Below, piece by piece: positions 17,542 through 25,896 of a stretch of 64,000 bases of DNA; position 1 is the first letter of the stretch, and each line of letters opens with the position of its first letter. The notes under the pieces are model-generated. The model did no database searches. It saw only the letters and a list, made by a program, of their open reading frames with translations, and had not been told where the DNA came from. Made by a program: the position numbers and the translations under genes. The DNA lies in NCBI RefSeq assembly GCF_900142955.1, contig NZ_FRCP01000006.1, positions 372,001 through 436,000 of the forward strand, given 5' to 3'. Source of the stretch: Anaerosporobacter mobilis DSM 15930. Lineage in GTDB: Bacteria; Bacillota; Clostridia; Lachnospirales; Lachnospiraceae.

Positions 17542-18318
17542 TTATCTCAATATTAACTGTTTCACTTTTCCTAAATCCATACTCTTAAGAATAAAGTCTG
17601 CCTTCATTTCACCAATACTATTCCCATCTTCACTAGGTGAAAGATTAGAATTAATATAACAGGTATGTAATCCTACGTTAGCACCACCCATACTATCTGC
17701 TCTATAGTCATTACCAATCATAATCGCAGTTGATGGATCGATATGATACGTATCTAATAAACGTTGGTAAAATCTACGATCAGGTTTCATATATCCCGCC
17801 TCTGATGATAATAAAATTCCGTCGAAGTATGGCAAGATTCCTAATAATTGTAGTTCTCCTCTTGTAAATACCGCCTGTGCATTGCTTAAGAGATATACTT
17901 TCTTATTCTTTTCCTTTAAACTTTGTAGCAATTCTACGGCTCCTTTGTACAATTTTACATATCGCGTAGATAATGCTCGGAAAACCTCTGCTAATTGGAC
18001 GCATACATCGATGGTTACTTCTACCCCTTTGTTCCGAAATAGTTCTTGATATACATACTCAATTTGAATCTCAAGCTTTGTTGTTTTCGAAATGCTATCT
18101 AACATCTGTGTATTCGTTAACGATCTATCCTTCTTTGTTGCTTCATCAAATGCATTCTCTATAGACTGCTCAAAAGCATCTCTAAGCTCTGAAGGTGTAT
18201 AACTAGCACCCTTGTATTCATAAAGTAAACTCATCTTTCCCCATAATTCTAACGATTCCTCATCAGTACGAATATCTACAAGTGTTCCGTATAAATCAAA
18301 GATATATGTATTGAACAT
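17542..18318 (-). CDS. HAD-superfamily hydrolase (subfamily IA)
   Basis: 258 aa. Motif I is FDLYGTLVD: the nucleophile Asp is present but the usual second Asp is replaced by Tyr, as in haloacid-dehalogenase-like and some YjjG-like members. Motif II is VYLLSNA, the conserved Lys is in EAGYMKPDRRFY, and motif IV is MIGNDYRAD. Substrate unknown. The frame reaches 18372, but those codons lie inside a structured element; the ATG at 18316-18318 has AAGGAG 10 nt upstream. Confidence 0.82.
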   Translation of the reverse strand: MFNTYIFDLYGTLVDIRTDEESLELWGKMSLLYEYKGASYTPSELRDAFEQSIENAFDEATKKDRSLTNTQMLDSISKTTKLEIQIEYVYQELFRNKGVEVTIDVCVQLAEVFRALSTRYVKLYKGAVELLQSLKEKNKKVYLLSNAQAVFTRGELQLLGILPYFDGILLSSEAGYMKPDRRFYQRLLDTYHIDPSTAIMIGNDYRADSMGGANVGLHTCYINSNLSPSEDGNSIGEMKADFILKSMDLGKVKQLILR

Positions 18319-18342
18319 TATTAATTTCTCCTTTCTTCCTCT

Positions 18343-18429
18343 AAAAAACCTAGGCTGCCATGAAACGCTCACATCGATTAGTGGCTTCCTGGTGTGGCTC
18401 CGCCGAAGACTGTCAGTCCCCAGCCCAAG
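18343..18429 (-). ncRNA. Candidate structured RNA of unknown class before the HAD gene
   Basis: A GC-rich island in AT-rich surroundings. A 9-bp closing stem (18421-18429 with 18349-18357, two G-U pairs) is followed on the minus strand by TTTTTT (18343-18348). Inside are GACTGACAGTC, GGCGGAGCC and two GCCAC repeats. It could be a terminator-coupled riboswitch, a small RNA, or just a complex terminator of the preceding deacylase gene. I compared it by eye with T-box, TPP, cobalamin, c-di-GMP, fluoride, 6S, SRP and tRNA patterns and found no match. Confidence 0.4.
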
Positions 18430-18449
18430 ATATCATTCCAGATTCCTAT

Positions 18450-18991
18450 CTATAATTCTACATAGATTGGCTCATGATGAACATCTGGTAAAAAGACCTG
18501 TAAGATATCCTTACATCTCAACTTAATACTAGACGTATTGATACATGGATGACATGCAAAAAACTCAGGTTCTACAACCTCTTTATCAATTAATAATTGT
18601 ACTTGATTCTCTATATCATTCATTAAACCCATAACGCTTACAGATCCCGGCGTTATATCTAAAAATTTTCCATAAATTCTTGGTTAGCAAAGGATAATCT
18701 GGAACTACCTATCTGCTTTGATAAATCCTTTGTTTTGAACACCTTGCTTCCTGGTAACATTAGTAGATAAAATTTTGTTTTTTGTGAATTACACAGGAAT
18801 AAATTCTTACAAATACTTGTCTCCTCACCTAAAACCTCATCAATTTCTTTACATGCCTCAATCGTATTTGCTTCTTCATGATCGACTCTTTCATATTCAA
18901 TATGCAACCTATCAAGTAAGTCATATACTCTAATTTCTTTAGATAATCTACCTTCTTCGTTAGAAGGTCTACCTTTTTCTAGTACGTACAT
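18450..18991 (-). pseudogene. ProX/YbaK-type aminoacyl-tRNA deacylase split by a -1 frameshift
   Basis: Two adjacent frames make one protein of the prolyl-tRNA editing (YbaK/ProX) family. The first (18659-18991, 110 aa) ends QIGSSRLSFANQEFMENF; the second frame continues with LDITPGSVSVMGLMND and ends PDVHHEPIYVEL, giving 180 aa, the normal length. The family clears mischarged Ala- or Cys-tRNAPro. The break is a run of five T at 18661-18665 where six would keep frame. The site AAATTTT followed after 5 nt by a 7-bp hairpin could also support programmed -1 frameshifting. ATG 18989-18991 has AGAGG upstream. Confidence 0.75.
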
Positions 18992-19161
18992 GTTGTCTAC
19001 CTCTTTTCTTCAAAACCCTTCTTCTTATTGTTCCATAGTAGGAATGTAGAACTATATTATAATCAAATCTCTTGTTATTATACTCTATTTCCCCATATAA
19101 TTCCACATAGAAGCGTTACTACTTCTATATTATGATTGCAAACGTTTCATAAAGATCAGCT

Positions 19162-19211
19162 AAACGAAAACGGGCAACGCTATCGTCCATACAATGGAAA
19201 TATCGTTGCCC
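19162..19211 (-). terminator. Terminator of the ytf importer operon
   Basis: Minus-strand stem GGGCAACG/CGTTGCCC (19204-19211 and 19172-19179) with extra pairing inside, followed by GTTTTCGTTT. About 50 nt after the yjfF stop. Confidence 0.7.
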
Positions 19212-19262
19212 TGTAATACCTTTTAATTGTAGTTACTCAGAATTTTCTCCTGTTTGACTATA

Positions 19263-20288
19263 CTATTTTTTCTTCTTAACAGCCGCAAACAGACTTTGCA
19301 TTACAATAAAGAAACATAATAAAGCTGCAATTGCAATCTTTGTCCACCACGAAGACAATGTGCCTTGGAACGTAATAATGGATTCAATCGTTCCTTTAAT
19401 TAAAACACCAAACAGACTACCAATGACATTACCCACACCTCCTGTTAGAAGAGTTCCACCTATAACAGAAGATGCAATCGCCTCCATCTCAAAACCACGG
19501 GCTTGTTCTACGAAACCACCACTGGAGTTAAGACAGAATACAAAACCCGCAAGAGCCGCTAAAAAGCCATTCATAACGTAAACCCGTAACTTGATTCTCC
19601 TAACATTAAGTCCCATAAGCAAAGCAGATTGTTCATTACCACCCACCGCATAGATAGAACGTCCGAACTTAGTGTATTTAAGAAATAAAAATATCAAAAT
19701 AAAAACTATAATCGCTATGATTACACTCACATAGATGTACGGGTGAATTGCCATACCTTTTTTATTATAGGTGGTAATAAAGTTAAAGTTAATCTTCTCT
19801 CCTGCCATCCTTAGAAATGTTTCATTCGTTATAGTAATCATATCTTTACTAATAATTGCGGTCATACCCCTGGCAAAAAACATACCCGCCAAAGTAACGA
19901 TGAACGGTTGAATCTTAAGATATGCAATCAAAAATCCTTGTACAAGCCCAAATACCGTACCCACGATTAATACAATCACAATGCTAGCACCAGCACTAAT
20001 TCCCTTTTTCTCCATCATCCATGCAAGTAACATACAGGTCATACCAATTACCGAGCCTATGGATATATCTATTCCACCTGTAATTAACACCATTGTCATA
20101 CCAGCAGCTGCAATCAACAAGCCTGCATTGCTGATGAATAGATTTAAGAATACCTGTGGCTTACCAAACCCTTTCTCATGAAATGCAAACATTCCAGCTA
20201 GGTATAATGCAAAAAACAGAAGGATTGTTATCATCAATAAGAAGTTATTACCGTCCAATTTTTCCTTTGTCTTTTTCGCTATATTCAT
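19263..20288 (-). CDS. yjfF: Galactofuranose-type ABC transporter permease (YjfF-like)
   Basis: 341 aa, RbsC/BPD_transp_2 family with about eight to ten membrane segments and GGIDISIGSVIGMTCMLLA. Second permease of a YtfQRT-YjfF type importer. Start overlaps the previous stop by one base. The substrate assignment (galactofuranose, possibly galactose or arabinose) rests on the close YtfQ-like binding protein in the same cluster. Confidence 0.85.
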   Translation of the reverse strand: MNIAKKTKEKLDGNNFLLMITILLFFALYLAGMFAFHEKGFGKPQVFLNLFISNAGLLIAAAGMTMVLITGGIDISIGSVIGMTCMLLAWMMEKKGISAGASIVIVLIVGTVFGLVQGFLIAYLKIQPFIVTLAGMFFARGMTAIISKDMITITNETFLRMAGEKINFNFITTYNKKGMAIHPYIYVSVIIAIIVFILIFLFLKYTKFGRSIYAVGGNEQSALLMGLNVRRIKLRVYVMNGFLAALAGFVFCLNSSGGFVEQARGFEMEAIASSVIGGTLLTGGVGNVIGSLFGVLIKGTIESIITFQGTLSSWWTKIAIAALLCFFIVMQSLFAAVKKKK

Positions 20289-21334
20289 TATGCCACCTTC
20301 TCTCCTATCTTCTCGACTCTCTTTTGTTTTTGATGATTAACAAACTTCTTAAATTCAGGTGATTGCAATGTAACAATCAATATTACTACCACCGCCTTAT
20401 ACACTGGCAACTGATCAGCTGATACTCCCATTGCGTATAGAGATGTTGAAAGTGCTTGAATTGTAATAGCACCAATTACACTTCCTGCTAAAGAGAATTT
20501 ACCTCCTCCTAAACTATTTCCACCAAGTGCAACCGCTAAAATTGCATCTAGTTCAAGATTTAGGCCTACGTTATTAGCATCAATAGAATAGATTCTAGAA
20601 GTGGCAATTACTCCTGCGATTCCTGCACACAAACCACAGAACATATACGTCAGGAATATAATGAGCGTAGAATTTAAGCCTAATAGACGACTTGCCTTTG
20701 AGTTGATACCAACACTTTGTATGTACATATTCAAAGCTGTTTTCTTAAGTAACAGATAGGTTAGTATAACAACACCAATCGCTACGAATATAGGAGTAGG
20801 TACAGGCACATGAGGTAGTGTTGAACCAAGGTATTTGAAATTATCTACTTTAATGTATAAGATATTTCCTCCTGTAATCAACTGTGCAATACCACGGCCC
20901 GCTGTGAATAGTATTAATGTTGCTACCATCGGCTGAATCTTTAATTTTGCTACAAGGAAACCATTCCATGCCCCACACAAAACAGCAACTAATAGTGCTC
21001 CGAGAATTCCTACAAAATATGGTGCATTATAAGCTTCTCCACTTCCTAAGATAGAACAACATACTGCCCCTGCAACCGCCATGGTAGCTCCCACTGATAT
21101 ATCGGTTCCTGCTGAAGAGGCCACACATAAGGTCATACCAACTGCTAATATAATTAACTCGCTGGAACGATTAATAATATCAATAATATACCCATACAAG
21201 ACTCCATTGGAATTGATTGACACTTTGAAGAATGTAGGTGTTTTAATAAGATTGAACAGCAGCACAAGGATTAAGCAAACAATAGGCCAGAATAAGCGAT
21301 ATTTTGTAATATGTTTTATTTTTTTTCTATTCAA
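20288..21334 (-). CDS. ytfT: Galactofuranose-type ABC transporter permease (YtfT-like)
   Basis: 348 aa, RbsC-type permease with SSAGTDISVGATMAVAGA and ALGGNSLGGGKFSLAGS. The start is most likely the TTG at 21332-21334, which has GGAGG 8 nt upstream and overlaps the ATPase stop; an upstream ATG at 21358 has no ribosome binding site. Confidence 0.83.
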   Translation of the reverse strand: MNRKKIKHITKYRLFWPIVCLILVLLFNLIKTPTFFKVSINSNGVLYGYIIDIINRSSELIILAVGMTLCVASSAGTDISVGATMAVAGAVCCSILGSGEAYNAPYFVGILGALLVAVLCGAWNGFLVAKLKIQPMVATLILFTAGRGIAQLITGGNILYIKVDNFKYLGSTLPHVPVPTPIFVAIGVVILTYLLLKKTALNMYIQSVGINSKASRLLGLNSTLIIFLTYMFCGLCAGIAGVIATSRIYSIDANNVGLNLELDAILAVALGGNSLGGGKFSLAGSVIGAITIQALSTSLYAMGVSADQLPVYKAVVVILIVTLQSPEFKKFVNHQKQKRVEKIGEKVA

Positions 21335-22859
21335 CTTCCCCACCTCCTGCAATCGCATTCATGATATTGTCTTGTGATAGCTCCTCCTCTACAAGTTCTC
21401 CCACCTTACGTCCATCACGAAGAATCGCCATTCGATTGACAGTACGAAGCATTTCTTCAATCTCCGATGAGATGAACATAACGGACATTCCCTCACTTGC
21501 TAGCTTAACAACTAACTTCTGGATTTCTGTCTTAGTACCCACATCAATCCCTCTTGTCGGTTCATCAAGTATTAGAAATTCTGGATTTGTCATTAACCAA
21601 CGACCAAGTATAACTTTTTGTTGATTACCGCCGCTTAACTGCTTGATTGGTGTCTCTCTACTTGCAGTCTTAACTTGCAAGATATCGATGTATCGATCCG
21701 TTAATTCCTCTTGTTCCTTTTTGTTGATTAAGTGGAACATACCACGTTTTGCTTGTAGCGCTAGAATCATATTTTCCCTGACAGACAAGTCTGCTATAAT
21801 CCCTTCCTCTTTACGATTCTCCGGACAAAATGCCATTCCTACCTTCATTGCATCAATTGGAGCTTTCAATACTAATTTCTTCCCCTTCATATACACAGAA
21901 CCCGCATCGGCTTTATCTGCCCCATAGATCACCTTGGCAAGTTCAGAACGCCCAGAACCAAGAAGCCCAGATAAACCAATCACTTCCCCTTTATGAACTG
22001 CTAGGTCGAAAGGTTTTATCGTTCCCGTATGCCCAAGTCCTCTAGCATCAATTACTTTTTCTGTCTCCACATTCTCTGCCTGATTTGAACAAGATTTTTT
22101 TATTGATGCTAGGTCATCGAACTCTTTTCCCATCATCTTAGCTACTAATTGTACTCTTGGTAAATTATCCACCTCATACTCTCCAACTAATCTCCCATTC
22201 CTCAACACAGTAATACGATCGCATACTTCATATACTTGCTCAAGAAAATGTGTTACGAATACAATTCCTGTTCCCCGCTCCTTTAACTTCTTCATTACCC
22301 CGAACAATTTCCTAATCTCTGATTCATCTAAACTAGATGTTGGTTCATCTAAGATTAATACCTTTGCCGAGATATCAACTGCTCTTGCAATAGCAACCAT
22401 TTGCTGAATTGCAACTGAATAATTCTCAAGTGCTCTTGTAACATCTATCTCTATATTAAGGCTATCTAATAACTCTTTTGCCTTTACATTCATCGCCTTC
22501 CAGTTAATCCTCCCAAACTTCATAGGCTCTCTTCCGATAAATATATTCTCTGCAACAGATAAGTTTGGGCAAAGATTTACTTCTTGATACACTGTACTGA
22601 TTCCATGTTTCTGTGCCTCTTGTGGCGAACGACTAATAACTAGATCTGCTTTTCCATCAGTACGGACTTCCCCTGTTTCAAATTCTTCTACACCAGTAAG
22701 CACCTTAATTAAAGTTGATTTCCCTGCCCCATTCTCTCCCATTAGTGCATGTATCTCTCCAGAACGTAACGTAAAATCCACATCCGATAGAGCTACTACT
22801 CCGGGGAAATTCTTATATATATGCCGCATAGATAACACAATGTTTTTTTCCTTCTCCAT
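21327..22859 (-). CDS. ytfR: Sugar ABC transporter ATPase, duplicated (YtfR/RbsA-like)
   Basis: 510 aa with two ABC domains. First: Walker A GENGAGKST, Walker B VLILDEPTSSLD. Second: GLLGSGRSELAK (variant P-loop usual for RbsA-type second halves), signature LSGGNQQKV, Walker B FLILDEPTRGID. Powers the YtfT/YjfF channel. The ATG at 22857-22859 is preceded by AAAGG at 9 nt; the ATG at 22866-22868 directly abuts it. Confidence 0.9.
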   Translation of the reverse strand: MEKEKNIVLSMRHIYKNFPGVVALSDVDFTLRSGEIHALMGENGAGKSTLIKVLTGVEEFETGEVRTDGKADLVISRSPQEAQKHGISTVYQEVNLCPNLSVAENIFIGREPMKFGRINWKAMNVKAKELLDSLNIEIDVTRALENYSVAIQQMVAIARAVDISAKVLILDEPTSSLDESEIRKLFGVMKKLKERGTGIVFVTHFLEQVYEVCDRITVLRNGRLVGEYEVDNLPRVQLVAKMMGKEFDDLASIKKSCSNQAENVETEKVIDARGLGHTGTIKPFDLAVHKGEVIGLSGLLGSGRSELAKVIYGADKADAGSVYMKGKKLVLKAPIDAMKVGMAFCPENRKEEGIIADLSVRENMILALQAKRGMFHLINKKEQEELTDRYIDILQVKTASRETPIKQLSGGNQQKVILGRWLMTNPEFLILDEPTRGIDVGTKTEIQKLVVKLASEGMSVMFISSEIEEMLRTVNRMAILRDGRKVGELVEEELSQDNIMNAIAGGGEVE

Positions 22860-23014
22860 GTGGACCATCCTTTCATATTTATCAAACTCAAGTTATGCTA
22901 TTCAAATCTTTTTAATAACGGTCTATAATACAAAACACGCTACTCCCCTAAGTATTCTATGCGTGTACACCGCATTATTAAATGATACGGAACATATCCA
23001 GAGTTTCATACTTA

Positions 23015-23073
23015 ATAAAAAGTCAGGTATGAGGCACGACCACTTGGTGGCTTTCCATGGCTCACACCTGACT
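23015..23073 (-). terminator. Attenuating terminator between ytfQ and ytfR
   Basis: Minus-strand stem AGTCAGGT...ACCTGACT (23066-23073 and 23021-23028) with further pairing inside, then TTTTT. It lies 27 nt after the binding-protein stop and would make ytfQ mRNA more abundant than the rest of the operon. Confidence 0.75.
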
Positions 23074-23099
23074 ATATATTGTTATTAAATATGTCTTAA

Positions 23100-24125
23100 T
23101 TAATATTGACGGTTTGGTAATTCTTTCTCTGCTGTTTCAGCAGGATATACTCCTTCGTCTACATACTGAATCTTCTCAACGGACTCACCAGCCATTAACT
23201 TCTTAGCAAGCTCTGAAACTCTTGGTCCATGAAGTGGATTACACTCAACAGAAACATTCATATCCCCTGCAATCATGGATTCGAATGCTGCCTTTACAGC
23301 ATCAAAGGATACAATTGTAACATCTTTCCCCGGTGTTTTACCTGCTGCCTTTAATGCATCAATTGCACCAAAAGCCATGTTGTCGTTTTGTGCTATAACT
23401 ACATCAATGTTGTCATATTTCTTTAGGAATGCTTCCATTACTTCTTGACCTTTTGCTTGTGTAAATTCACCTGTTTGCTCTTCAAGTATCTTATAGTTTG
23501 CATGAGCTGCAATTGTTTCATCAAAACCTTGTGTACGTCCGATTTCTGCTGATGAACCAATGGTTCCTTGTAGAACAACTATATTATGTTCCGCATCACC
23601 AGTTCCTTGTTTATCCATGTATTCAACTAACCAGTTTGCTGCATCAACACCTTCTTGTTTGAAGTCTGAACCAACCCAACAGGAATATAAGGTATCATCA
23701 GAAACATCAATCATTCTATCCACGATAATTACTGGGATTCCTGCATCTTTTGCTTCTCCAAGAACCGTCTCCCAACCTGTTTCTGTAACAGGAGCGATTA
23801 CGATAATATCAACCTCTTGTGAAATAAAATCCCTAACTGCTTTTGTTTGATTTTCTTGTTTTTGCTGTGCGTCTGCAAATATTAACTTGAAACCATTTTC
23901 TTCGGATAATGCGGATTTCATTGATTCCGTATTGGCAACACGCCAATCGCTTTCAGCGCCAACTTGCGAGAATCCAATTGTAATAAGATCTCCACTTTGA
24001 CTTGCATCCGAAGAAGCATCTCCAGAAGTGTCTTTTGAATCTGTGGAATTCTTGCTTCCACAACCTACTACCATTGCCCCGATTAATAGTACACTCATTA
24101 GTAACGCAAACACTTTTCTTTTCAT
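23100..24125 (-). CDS. ytfQ: Galactofuranose-type ABC substrate-binding lipoprotein (YtfQ-like)
   Basis: 341 aa. Signal peptide with lipobox VVGC, then a Ser/Asp/Thr-rich linker. The mature part shows GFSQVGAESDWRVANTESM, ADAQQKQENQTKAVRDFI and IAPVTETGWETVLGEAKDAG, a very close fit to E. coli YtfQ. Extracellular sugar capture. AGGAGG upstream of ATG. Expression is probably driven by the repeat array upstream. Confidence 0.9.
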   Translation of the reverse strand: MKRKVFALLMSVLLIGAMVVGCGSKNSTDSKDTSGDASSDASQSGDLITIGFSQVGAESDWRVANTESMKSALSEENGFKLIFADAQQKQENQTKAVRDFISQEVDIIVIAPVTETGWETVLGEAKDAGIPVIIVDRMIDVSDDTLYSCWVGSDFKQEGVDAANWLVEYMDKQGTGDAEHNIVVLQGTIGSSAEIGRTQGFDETIAAHANYKILEEQTGEFTQAKGQEVMEAFLKKYDNIDVVIAQNDNMAFGAIDALKAAGKTPGKDVTIVSFDAVKAAFESMIAGDMNVSVECNPLHGPRVSELAKKLMAGESVEKIQYVDEGVYPAETAEKELPNRQY

Positions 24126-24170
24126 AATCTATCTCCTCCTATTTTTGCTTCATACCCTGTTATTTTTTTC

Positions 24171-24245
24171 ATATCAATGGCATAGATCTTTATAACATTG
24201 GTATATATATTTATAACAATGGTATAACTTTGATAACAAGGTATA
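24171..24245 (-). promoter_or_regulatory. Four direct repeats upstream of ytfQ, likely YesN binding sites
   Basis: Copies of ATAACAATGGTATA (plus strand) at 24171-24184 (two mismatches), 24192-24205, 24213-24226 and 24233-24245 (one base short), starting 21, 21 and 20 bp apart, i.e. two helical turns. Direct repeats with this spacing are typical targets of AraC-type activators. The cognate YesN regulator is encoded just upstream. Confidence 0.65.
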
Positions 24246-24334
24246 TAACTTCCCAGTTCCCCAACACGAAACTACTAGGTAGTTGCCTTATGTAAATCAC
24301 CTCAACCGTTACTTCACTTGTTATGTGCTTATTA

Positions 24335-24371
24335 TAAAAAAAATAATGCAATATAGAAATGCATTATTTTT
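24335..24371 (-). terminator. Terminator after yesM-type gene
   Basis: Minus-strand hairpin AAATAATGCA/TGCATTATTT (24360-24369 and 24341-24350) followed by eight T. The remaining spacer to 24459 is AT-rich without genes. Confidence 0.75.
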
Positions 24372-24459
24372 TGATTTTTTTGACTTTTTTATGAATTTTA
24401 GATGCTAATAATATAAATTGCTATTTTTCTTAAAAAGTTTTAATAATTTTGTTAAAAAG

Positions 24460-25896
24460 TTAGTTTTTATTAGATTTGGCAGGAATACATACCACCATCG
24501 TAGTTCCTTCTCCATATATAGATGTAAACGATATACCATATTCTAAACCATAGCTTAACTGGATACGTTCATTTACATTCGCCAATCCAAAACCCGAGTA
24601 TGTATCTTCATAGTCCCTTGCTCTCTCTGCTAGCAACATACGAACTCTGTTTTGCTCCTCTTCCCTCATGCCTATACCATTATCCTGAATATGAAAGTAT
24701 AAGTTATCCTCCTTCTGTTCCCCCCACACACGAATCATACCCATTCCTCTTTTGTTCTTTATTCCATGGTACAGTGCATTCTCAACAATTGGTTGTAAAA
24801 TTAATTTTAAAACAATACAATCATTAAGTTCTTCAGGTATCTCAACGGAATAATTAAGTATATCCTTGTACCTAGTTTGCTGTATCTGAAGATAACTCAT
24901 TACTTGCAACTGTTCTTCTCCTAATGTAATATAATCTCTTCCTTTACTTAAGCTAGTTCGAAAGAAGTTTGACAATGAACTTACCATACTCACAACTTCT
25001 TTATTCTGATTATCCTCTGCTAACCATATAATTGTATCAAATGTATTATACAAAAAATGTGGATTAATTTGTGCCTGTAATAACCGAAGTTCCATCTTCT
25101 TAAGATTGGTCTGCTCTAATTTCACATCCTCCACGAGCCCTCCAATCTTTTCCGTCATACTGTTAAAACTCTGCGTCAATGTAGTAATCTCATCATCTGA
25201 TGCAAGCTCTGCTCTTGCGGTAAAGTCACCTGTCTCCACTTTCTTAATTGCCCCACATAATTTCTTGATTGGCTCCGTTATGGTTCTAGATATAATCTCT
25301 GTACAGAATATAATAACGAGTAACATAATTCCTAAGATGGTTAAGCCAAACTTAATCGTAGTATAGATTTCATGAACATAATTTGAACGTAATTCTTTCA
25401 TCTGAAGCGTCTCATAATATACATATTCTTGTGCACTCTCAACAACCAAGGTTGTTGTTCCGTATATGTCATTATCAAGAATCGTATTATTCACATCGTA
25501 CTTCGGTCCGTCTTTGCCTAAGTTCTCCTCTATAATTTGAATACTATTATGTAAACTATCTAAAAACCCTATTAGCTTCTTAACGGTTCGTTTATTCTCA
25601 CTAAGCTTTGTGCCGCTCTTCATCTTTGCAACCATGTCCTTTGCCGTTTGGATCTGATCATAAGGTTTTTCATCGTCATAATTACTTGATCCGATTACGA
25701 TACGATACATACTATAATCTAATTCTTGCTTAAAGTTTTGCCCTAGGATATTGGCAACCGAGATGTTTTGATAGATTGCATCGTAATAATTTGCATAAGA
25801 ACTCATTCTATACAGCAGATATGTACTGAATATGGTCAACGGGGCTAACATAACAAACATCATCATTCTAATTCTAGATTTTAGTGTTGCCTTCAT
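24460..25896 (-). CDS. yesM: Sensor histidine kinase, YesM/LytS family
   Basis: 478 aa. N-terminal membrane helix, extracellular sensor region, second membrane helix, HAMP domain (about residues 205-255), then His_kinase PF06580 with phospho-acceptor in INPHFLYN and an HATPase domain with LQPIVENALYHGIKN. The ATG at 25894-25896 with AAGGGGA lies inside the end of the response-regulator gene (23-bp overlap), so the two are coupled. Likely senses a sugar and drives the ytf importer. Confidence 0.88.
   Translation of the reverse strand: MKATLKSRIRMMMFVMLAPLTIFSTYLLYRMSSYANYYDAIYQNISVANILGQNFKQELDYSMYRIVIGSSNYDDEKPYDQIQTAKDMVAKMKSGTKLSENKRTVKKLIGFLDSLHNSIQIIEENLGKDGPKYDVNNTILDNDIYGTTTLVVESAQEYVYYETLQMKELRSNYVHEIYTTIKFGLTILGIMLLVIIFCTEIISRTITEPIKKLCGAIKKVETGDFTARAELASDDEITTLTQSFNSMTEKIGGLVEDVKLEQTNLKKMELRLLQAQINPHFLYNTFDTIIWLAEDNQNKEVVSMVSSLSNFFRTSLSKGRDYITLGEEQLQVMSYLQIQQTRYKDILNYSVEIPEELNDCIVLKLILQPIVENALYHGIKNKRGMGMIRVWGEQKEDNLYFHIQDNGIGMREEEQNRVRMLLAERARDYEDTYSGFGLANVNERIQLSYGLEYGISFTSIYGEGTTMVVCIPAKSNKN

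Noticed and set aside
19136..19150. Possible catabolite (cre) site TGCAAACGTTTCAT upstream of the ProX-like gene
   Set aside because: The palindrome is one base out of register with the cre consensus, leaving several mismatches.
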